NCBI RefSeq assembly: GCF_019578655.1
Contig: NC_063264.1
Span: 11,511,213-11,575,212, forward strand
Reading direction: 5' to 3'
Source: Ricinus communis
Lineage: Eukaryota > Streptophyta > Magnoliopsida > Malpighiales > Euphorbiaceae
Length of the DNA stretch: 64,000 bases
The notes below the pieces were generated by a model, which saw only the letters and a list, made by a program, of their open reading frames with translations, had not been told where the DNA came from and did no database searches. Every line of letters begins with the position of its first letter. Positions within the stretch are counted from its first letter, which is position 1. Below are positions 57,369 to 64,000 of this stretch, in pieces. The translations under genes and the position numbers were made by a program.

Positions 57369-58881
57369 TGATGTGTGCTACTCGTGTTAGCTACAATCTA
57401 AGGCAGTGTACCTATCGATGCAGTCTAGCACTAATGGCGAGTATCAAGGTCGTATTCCTCGGGAAAGCGAAAGCCCAGAGTTACTCCTTTGTTCTTTGTT
57501 ATATTAACCTAAAATGGATGATGAATTAATTCTAAACTAACTATTAACTACAAGCTCAGTCCTAAGGGAGATGCAAGAGTAATTGATAAGTGAAATAATC
57601 AAGACAAGAAGACAAACCCAAAGGGAATCTAAACTAGTTGGCATCCGAACAAAAGATAAAGGATCAGTGAGTCTAATTATGCTACCCGTGGATGAATTCT
57701 TAACCGAATTCGGTTTCTCTCTCGAGATAACCGAATTCCTAAACCTAGTAACCTAAAGTTGGAATCTCTTCTTAACGATTAATTCTTAAATTAGCATTAA
57801 GCTTTAATCCGCCTCTATTAAGCTTTGTTAATTCTTAATCTGGCTAGTTAATTATCCTTATCTCTAAGCGATTATTAACCAGTTCTTGTTATTCAAAGTT
57901 CCAATTGCCAAATGGATTTCTCAATCTCATAAAGCAATCTAAACATCACAATTTACAACGTCTCATGAATAATGCATAATCTTATTAACACTTAAAACAA
58001 GAAGAATACAAAACCAACTCAAACAATCCAACAATATAATATCAAACCAACATAGCAAAGAAATTCCAATGGATTAAATCAGTCTAGCTAAACATGTTCA
58101 TGTTTAAAACAATCTAGGAAATCAATTACAATGAAAGAATAATGAAAATAAAACATGTACACCCTTTTTCTCGAATTGGATGAACAGCCCAAACTGGATC
58201 TACACTTTGATTAATCTCCCAAACGCCTCTTGAATTGCTCCACTATCGCTTTTGCACTCGGAATCTTACGATTCCGGGATTCTTACCGCAACTCTCTCTC
58301 GCACTCAGTATTGTGCAGAAAACCGAACCAGCCACTAGGGCTCAATGTCACTCTTTCTCCCCCTCTATTTCTCTCTCAGAAAAATTCATTTTCTCTTATA
58401 TATTTAACTCAGCACGGCCGTGGTCAAGGCCATGCTGGTCAGCACGGCCGGAGTCCATGCCGTGCTGAAACTGTGGATCTCACCAACTAGGGTTTCACTA
58501 TGCCCGTGTTGCTCCACGTGCTGGCCACCACGGGCCGTGCTGGAGGCCGTGGTGGCTACAGAAACCGTGCCCAAACTATTGTTTTGAAGACCATGTTTTG
58601 ATCGTTGGTCACGGCCAGAGTCCAGGCCGTGATGGTCAGAACGGCCTTGACTCAAGCCGTGCTCAATGTGTGCAACGCGGGCTCTTGTCCGATCTTGATG
58701 AATTCTCGTCCGTTTCCGCACGTATTGATCTATAATTGCTTAAACATCGATGATGGTCCTATAAATGTTCCTGAAATGCGAAAGAACATAAAACACGGCT
58801 GATCTGGGAATAAAAGCACAATAATTGCTAAGAACATACGCAATAATATGTAAGCAAATATGTGTAAAACTATGCTAATCA
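57369..58881 (-). repeat. Athila 5' LTR (subfamily II) of the gag-only derivative
   Basis: 1513 bp on the plus strand from TGATGTGTGC to ...GCTAATCA. The most complete LTR of subfamily II. It contains the palindromes at 58408-58680 (cagcacggccgtggtc, ccaccacgggccgtgc) and, reading on the minus strand, TATATAAG at 58397-58404 just downstream of them. Confidence 0.9.
58397..58404 (-). promoter_or_regulatory. TATA box of Athila LTR (subfamily II)
   Basis: Plus strand cttatata, minus strand TATATAAG. The palindrome cluster ends about 8 bp upstream. The same layout is visible at 12985-13020 (minus) and at 29985-30000 (plus). Confidence 0.65.
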
Positions 58882-59027
58882 CAGACATATTATCAAATTG
58901 AAAACCTAATAAATTCAGCGACATATTAATCTATAAGAAATCCTAATCTAATCACATCAATTATAGAAAATAAGAAATAAAGGAAATCCTAATCATGTTT
59001 CTAAAAGGCATAAAAGAATAGCAAAAC
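58881..59027. repeat. 147-bp direct duplication, right copy
   Basis: Identical to 54101-54247. Here it is contiguous with LTR sequence on its right ('gagagatatagatgatg', homologous to 35370-35390), so the two copies bracket the insertion. Confidence 0.95.
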
Positions 59028-59899
59028 CATTTTGAAAGGAGAGATATAGATGATGATAGATGTAGAGGAACCCTTAAGATGTCCCCATAGTTAATCGTTT
59101 TGCGAGTCTCATGGACGATGATGCAGTTGAATCGAAGATCGATTGGAAATTCAATGTTGGATGAGGTGTTGAAAAAGCTTTTTTCGTTCACAAAGTTTCC
59201 AAATCTAGGGTTTTTTCTTAATGACCTTGCTCTTTAGTTACCAAAAACACTTTTTGCTTCAAATGAATGTCGGTTTATGATCATAGTAGCTTCTAATCTA
59301 TATCTCTCTTTTTTTTACCCTAGGTCATCACTTTCTATTTATATAGGTAGGTTTTTTAAGGAACCCTAGGGGAGCAGATAGACTTCAATCATATGTAAAA
59401 CTCTTTTTAAAGAATCAATTTTCCTTTATGAGATAATTATTTACCTATATCCAGTAAATAAATCAAACTTTCAAACTCAAATAAATATCATTAAAATCTA
59501 TCAATTATCGTTAAATACCTTCTAGAAAATCATTTGGACATAAAAGTACCGAAAAAATGATGTTGAACCAAGAAAAAACACAAATTAGGATTGTGTAGAG
59601 TCGATTGGCTCTAAGTTGAGCTGATTCGCTCTGAATAGTGCAAAGTTTGTGAAAAATTTGCAATTTAGTCCCCAAACTTGCGAAATTTATTGTTTTGACC
59701 CTCAAACTTCATTTGTCTTAATAATTAACTCTAAATTGATTTAAGAAAAGGTGATCTTGGTTGGATTAACCTCAATCTTAACCTTGGAGTCACATGCCCT
59801 TCATCCCTCGAGACCCGAGAAGGCAATGCTCGACCAGGGCAAACCTATGAAAATCTTATTACATGTCCATGATCATTACCGGTGCGCACGCGGTCCTGA
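59028..59899 (-). repeat. Tat-type LTR 4, 5' part
   Basis: Continuation of LTR 4 with CTATATAAATAG (59335-59346, minus strand) and gagtcgattggctct/gagctgattcgctct words at 59598-59635, matching 35400-36270. The beginning of the LTR has diverged and is cut off by the solo LTR at 59900. Confidence 0.6.
59335..59346 (-). promoter_or_regulatory. TATA box of Tat-type LTR 4
   Basis: CTATATAAATAG on the minus strand, downstream (in sense) of the palindromic words at 59598-59635. Equivalent to 18735-18744 in LTR 1. Confidence 0.6.
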
Positions 59900-61919
59900 T
59901 GTAACACATCAGGCGGCATGTTCTACAAGCCACGTTTCCCAAGACACAATCATCCATTTAATAAATATCATTATCTGATGAACTCAACCAACACATATCG
60001 AAATAAAGATTAAAGTAAGGTAAAACAACGTGCAATTTGTGAGGGGAAAAATAATAACGTTTATCTTATTATAACATACTAATAATAATATTTATATTAT
60101 TTCAAATATTAATAATCAAGTGAAATCATTTATTTTACGATACTAATAATCATATTAAGCACAAATTCTAAATAGCATATTAAAATCAGACTAGCAATAG
60201 CGCAAAGATTAAATGACTTTAACTCACAGGATTGGGCGACCTCCTAGCTCTGCTCCGGTGCCTCAGTTGGAGCGAGCCGAACAGACAGATCATCTAATCA
60301 CGAAAAACAATTTATCAATACGCTGAGACAATCGATCATTAATCCTAGGTCTAGACTCCTAGGACTGACTGTCTAAGAATCTCGACTCGGGAGAATTCTA
60401 CCGAAAATCCGGCAGAACCTCCCCTACAACACGAACATTACCCTCCGTAAAAATGGATCCAGGACTTGCCAGAAGAACACTTCAAATATCCAACAATTTA
60501 AACAACGGGAGTCGGGTCCCCAAACTTCACTATTTCCCGACTCCGCCACACAGCACAAAACACAAGGCAAGCAAACTGACAGACAATTATTTATGACTCA
60601 CAAATATCATCAAATACTCAATATAAACCATTAGACAAAAATTTAAAATCAAAGGATTTCTAAAATTAACGGGCCAAAGAAATATTACCAGGGACTACGC
60701 CTCAATGGGAGTCCGATCGACGATCCGAACACACTATTTGACTCACAACGACGCGCTGATGACGATCCCTGCTTTCGATTTTCCGATCTGACACCTGATC
60801 ATCCGGAGAGATTTGCGGACGATCACGGCCGTCGATTTGCAAACGGAGCCCGGTCGCCACAAAACCTGTGCCATTGCGAAGCTTGAGATGAGGAGAGTCG
60901 GGATACATCCTCCGATCATCCATCCTCCGACGGGAGCTCACGGAAAAGCCCAAAACGCGGCTGCAACTCTAAGTTTCACTTTGCCGGATCTTGCAACTCG
61001 GCCACCCTGCATCGCCATCACGCCAAAGAGCCCTCGCGAGGAGCCGATCGCCACCCAACTCGGCCGCCAACAACGGCCGAAACACGCTGGAATCTGCTGC
61101 TCTTTCTCTCCTTGTGATTCTCGCCGCCTCACGCCGCCACTTTGCCGCTTCTGCTGCTCTCCGACGCCTTGTGCTAGCGCCTTGAGCCGCCACCACCGAC
61201 GACAAATGACACCCGGCTCCACCTTCTTCAGCCCCTTTCTCTCTCTCTCTCTTCTTCCCCGATTTCTTTCCCTTCAATATCGACATTTGACCCCTGAACT
61301 TTTCCTTATTACAATTTGGTCCCTCAACTTTCTTAATTACTTACAATTTCATCCTGCAGAATTTCAATTTAACCCCCAAACTTTCTTTTAGCCTTTCAAT
61401 TAAGCCCTTAACTAATTAATTTGGGCTAAAACCGAATTATTGAAAATACACAATTACACAAATACCCCTGACCGACATATTTATTTATAAAAATACCAAG
61501 CTCACAAATTTCCATTAAAACCCCATAAAAAAATAACATTATACTTTCAATCCTTATACCAAAATAAATTTCCAATTTAAAATTTAATACTACTAATCAA
61601 TTATAATACCAATTTTTCCAAAATTCTTTTATAAAAACATCCTTTATAATTTCTTCCAAAATGTTTCAATATATAATTTTACTTATATAAATATGCATTT
61701 GGGAAAATTTTGAATAACCAAAATATAATCATTTCTCAAATAATTTACTTGAATAATTTCTTAAAATTTCAAACTAATTGGGTATAGAAAATAACTCATT
61801 TATTTGATTAATATTAAATTTTTCATTAAATCATTTCAAATTAAACCCAATAATAATGAAGCTAAAATTAACTTAACTAAAAACTCATTATTAAATAAAT
61901 AAAAATTTCGGGTGTTACA
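59900..61919 (-). repeat. Chromovirus-type solo LTR
   Basis: Plus strand from TGTAACACATC to ...CGGGTGTTACA, so the ends form the 8-bp inverted repeat TGTAACAC/GTGTTACA. The minus-strand start TGTAACACCCGAAATTTTT resembles the 3' LTR at 14239, giving the orientation. No PBS is found on its low side and no polypurine tract on its high side. The region 60700-61260 is unusually GC-rich for this window. Flanking pentamers (cctga and ttgat) do not match, so a rearrangement may have removed the target duplication. Confidence 0.65.
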
Positions 61920-62406
61920 TTGATGACCAAGGGGCATATGAGAGGGAGCATGAGTCCATGTGTGGTTCATGTTGCTAGTACCTAAGAAGGATTGATCTTG
62001 GCAAATGTGTGTTGATTGTCGAGTTATCAACAATATCACTGTAAAGTAAAGACATCCTATTCCTAGACTAGATGACATGTTGGATGAATTGTATGGATCT
62101 TGTATGTTTTCTAAGATAGACTTAAAGAGTGGATATCGTCAAATATGCATGAGGGAAGGGGAGGAATGGAAAACAACATTCAAAACAAAATATGGGTTAT
62201 ATGAGTGGTTAATTATGCCTTTTGGATTAACTAATGCACCTAGTATATTTATGAGACTTATGAACCAAGTTTTGCGCACTTTTATTAGAAAATCTATTGT
62301 CATTTATTTTAATGATATTTTGGTCTATAGTCGCACTTCTACACTTGTTCTTGCTTACCTAACCTTACAAAAGCTTTTGAGATTGAATGTAATGCTTCAT
62401 GAATAG
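61920..62406 (+). pseudogene. CRM-like reverse transcriptase fragment
   Basis: Plus frames give MSPCVV and [58 protein letters not shown] and [32 protein letters not shown]. The wording ([19 protein letters not shown]) matches the CRM group of chromoviruses as I know it. One catalytic Asp is Asn (YFNDIL instead of YFDDIL). The N-terminal end is cut by the solo LTR, and about 0.35 kb of the RT C-terminal end is deleted near 62335-62360. Confidence 0.75.
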
Positions 62407-62700
62407 GTATTGTAGCTGTTCTTATACAGTAAAAGAGGCCAATCGCTTTCTCTAGCAAAAAGCTTAATGGGGAAACCTTGAATTATCCCACACATGACAA
62501 GGAGCTTTATGCTTCGATGCGCACGGACTTTAAGGACTTGGCAACATTATTTATGAAGCATCTTAAGGGGTAACATAAGTTAAATAGGCGACATGCTAAG
62601 TGGCTTGAATTGTTTGAAATGTTTTCTTATGTGATCAAGTACAAGCAAGGGAAGGAAAACGTGGTTACAAATGCTTTATCACGCAGTTATGCACTACTTT
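62407..62700 (+). pseudogene. CRM-like RNase H fragment
   Basis: KRPIAFSSKKLNGETLNYPT, HDKELYASMRT, then ELFEMFSYVIKYKQGKENVV and NALSRSYALL. Several frame changes and at least one stop. The join to RT is a deletion. Confidence 0.7.
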
Positions 62701-63890
62701 CTCCTCTACATGAAAATTTGCTAGGATTTGAATACATTAAAGATTTGTATGTTGATGATGCTAATTTTGGTAATGTGCTTAATGCTTGTGAGAAAGTAGC
62801 TTTTGGGAAGTTCTATAGGCATCATGGATTTTTGTTTATGGAAAACAAACTATGTGTTCCTAATTCTTCTTTGCATGAGTTGCTTGTGAAAGAAGCCCAA
62901 ACAGGCAGGTTAGTGGGGTATTTTAGGATAGATAAGACTTATGATGTTTTAATTGAACACTTCTTTTAGCCTAATATGAAACGTGATGTTTTCATATTTG
63001 TGAAAGATGTGTTATATAAATACAGTAAGTCTAAAGTTAAGCCTTATGGTTTGTATACTCCTTTGCCTATCCCTAGTGAACCTTGGGTTGATATTTTTAT
63101 GGACTTTGTATTAGGTTTGCCTAAGACAAAAGGGGTAAGGATTCTATATATGTGGTTACTGATAGGTTTTATAAGATGGCACATTTCATACCATGTCATA
63201 AAACCGATGATGCAGCACATATAGCTGATTTATTCTTTAAAGAAATTATGCGCATACATGGCATGCCTAGAACTATTATGAATGATATGGATGCAAAGTT
63301 CTTGAGTTACTTTTGGAAGACCTTGTGGTATAAATTAAGTACTAAGCTTTTGTTTTCTACTACTTGTCACCCATAAACTCATGGTCCAATAAAAGTAATA
63401 AATAGGACTTTATCTACTTTGTTGCGTGCCATTATTCAAAAGAATCTTAAAATATAGGAAGATTGTTTGCCACATGTTGAGTTTTCATACAATAGAAGTG
63501 TCCATTCGGCCATTAAATTTTCATCCTTTGAAATTGTGTATGGTTTTAATCCACTTACTCCTTTGGATTTATCTCCTTTACCACTTGATAAGTGTTGATT
63601 TTGATGGAAAGAAAAGGGCAGATTTTGTGCATGATTTACATGCTTAGGTGTGGCTCAACATTGAGAAAAGAACCAAACAATATGTTAATCAAGCCTATAA
63701 AGCCAAAAAAGGTGGTCTTTGAGCCTAGAGATTGGGTTGGGTGCATATGAGAAAGGAAAGATTTCTTGTCCAACGACGTTCCGAGTTGCTTCCAAGGGGA
63801 GAAGGTCCTTTTCAAGTGATTGAAAGGATTAATGATAATGCTTGCAAGCTTTAATGTGAATCAAGAGTTAAAGCCAAGTCATGATCCAAC
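62701..63890 (+). pseudogene. CRM-like integrase and C-terminal tail
   Basis: Segments: [123 protein letters not shown], and near the end VHMRKERFLVQRRSELLPRG and GPFQVIERINDNACKL. A conserved tail like GPIIRDRAKRMK ends at 63995. The zinc-binding Cys residues are largely lost, and stops occur at about 62967, 63374 and 63458. CRM elements are enriched at plant centromeres; this copy is dead. Confidence 0.75.
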
Positions 63891-64000
63891 TTCAATTCAA
63901 GGGTCAAATTCTACTCCAATCCAATTACAAGTTCAAAGGATCTATTATTCATCAAAGAAGGTCCAATTATAAGAGATAGGGCTAAGAGGATGAAATAGGC

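Larger units (their letters stand above)
54248..58880 (-). mobile_element. Gag-only Athila derivative inserted in Tat-type LTR 4
   Basis: In minus order: 5' LTR (58881-57369), tRNA-Asp PBS (57362-57345), gag (57177-about 56000), a short post-integrase stub (about 55975-55955), then the 3' noncoding tract (about 55650-54248). Protease, RT, RNase H, integrase and the env-position ORF are absent, and so is the 3' LTR. The whole piece sits between the two 147-bp copies. It is a deletion derivative that would have needed another element's enzymes to move. Confidence 0.8.

Noticed and set aside
59893..59911. Perfect hairpin cctgatgt-aac-acatcagg, terminator-like
   Set aside because: It straddles the start of the solo LTR at 59900, so the symmetry is made by chance at the junction; no transcript end is implied.
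60813..61391. 192-residue open frame on the plus strand, with overlapping minus-strand frames at 60938-61286
   Set aside because: Lies within the GC-rich part of a chromovirus-type solo LTR. All frames are open because stops are rare in that composition; no domain is recognisable.
1..64000. Host genes, tRNA or rRNA genes, telomere repeats
   Set aside because: No frame gave a host protein, no cloverleaf with A/B boxes or rRNA core was recognised, and no telomere repeat array is present. tRNA-like matches are primer binding sites only.

Overview
This window is plant nuclear DNA, most likely from a eudicot. It is AT-rich, transposon-dense and heterochromatin-like. I find no intact host gene and no tRNA or rRNA. 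Nearly every base can be assigned to nested Ty3/gypsy LTR retrotransposons or to a tandem repeat. The species cannot be named from the sequence. The plant assignment rests on Athila, chromovirus and Tat-type lineages, tRNA-Asp and tRNA-Met primer sites, and plant-only domains (plant mobile domain, DUF7745).

Layout. 1-10530: a minus-strand Athila element reading pol (8.3-10.5 kb), then an env-position ORF (2.6-6.1 kb), then a 3' LTR (1-790). A chromovirus solo LTR (2850-5119) and another Athila LTR fragment (about 6058-7090) interrupt it. 10566-14700: remains of a plus-strand chromovirus (LTR, tRNA-Met PBS, PPT, start of 3' LTR) whose gag-pol is gone, with an Athila LTR in its place. 14700-16707: an unassigned LTR-like region. 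16708-22126: a 39-bp minisatellite, two plus-strand Tat-type LTRs and a gag fragment. 22127-34561: a composite minus-strand Athila (3' LTR, env ORF, pol, then gag leader, PBS and 5' LTR) that contains an inverted Athila fragment at 29546-32775. 34562-40790: a minus-strand Tat-type LTR and PPT, then an oppositely oriented plant-mobile-domain gene and a DUF7745 gene, both decayed. 40790-53205: the main 39-bp array, split by a nearly complete Tekay-like chromovirus (41431-50715, 5-bp target duplication). 53206-59899: another Tat-type LTR, split by a truncated gag-only Athila derivative that is flanked by a perfect 147-bp direct duplication. 59900-61919: a chromovirus-type solo LTR. 61920-64000: decayed CRM-like pol.

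How the parts relate. The Athila copies share one plan: tRNA-Asp PBS, gag, pol, a spacer with its own TATA box and splice donor, an env-position ORF, a 3' noncoding tract, a PPT and an LTR. GC-rich palindromes (core CACGGCCGTG) lie next to the TATA box in the LTR and recur next to the TATA box of the spacer, so the env-position gene seems to carry a second, LTR-like promoter. The Tat-type LTRs use a different palindrome (GAGCCGATCGGCTC) near their TATA boxes, and it recurs before the TATA box of the DUF7745 gene. The 39-bp repeat has a higher-order period of about 392 bp (ten monomers) in its best-preserved part.

The best leads are the higher-order minisatellite, the duplicated promoter modules, the antisense PMD/DUF7745 genes and the 147-bp duplication. 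Domain calls come from reading conserved motifs by eye; no database search was possible.
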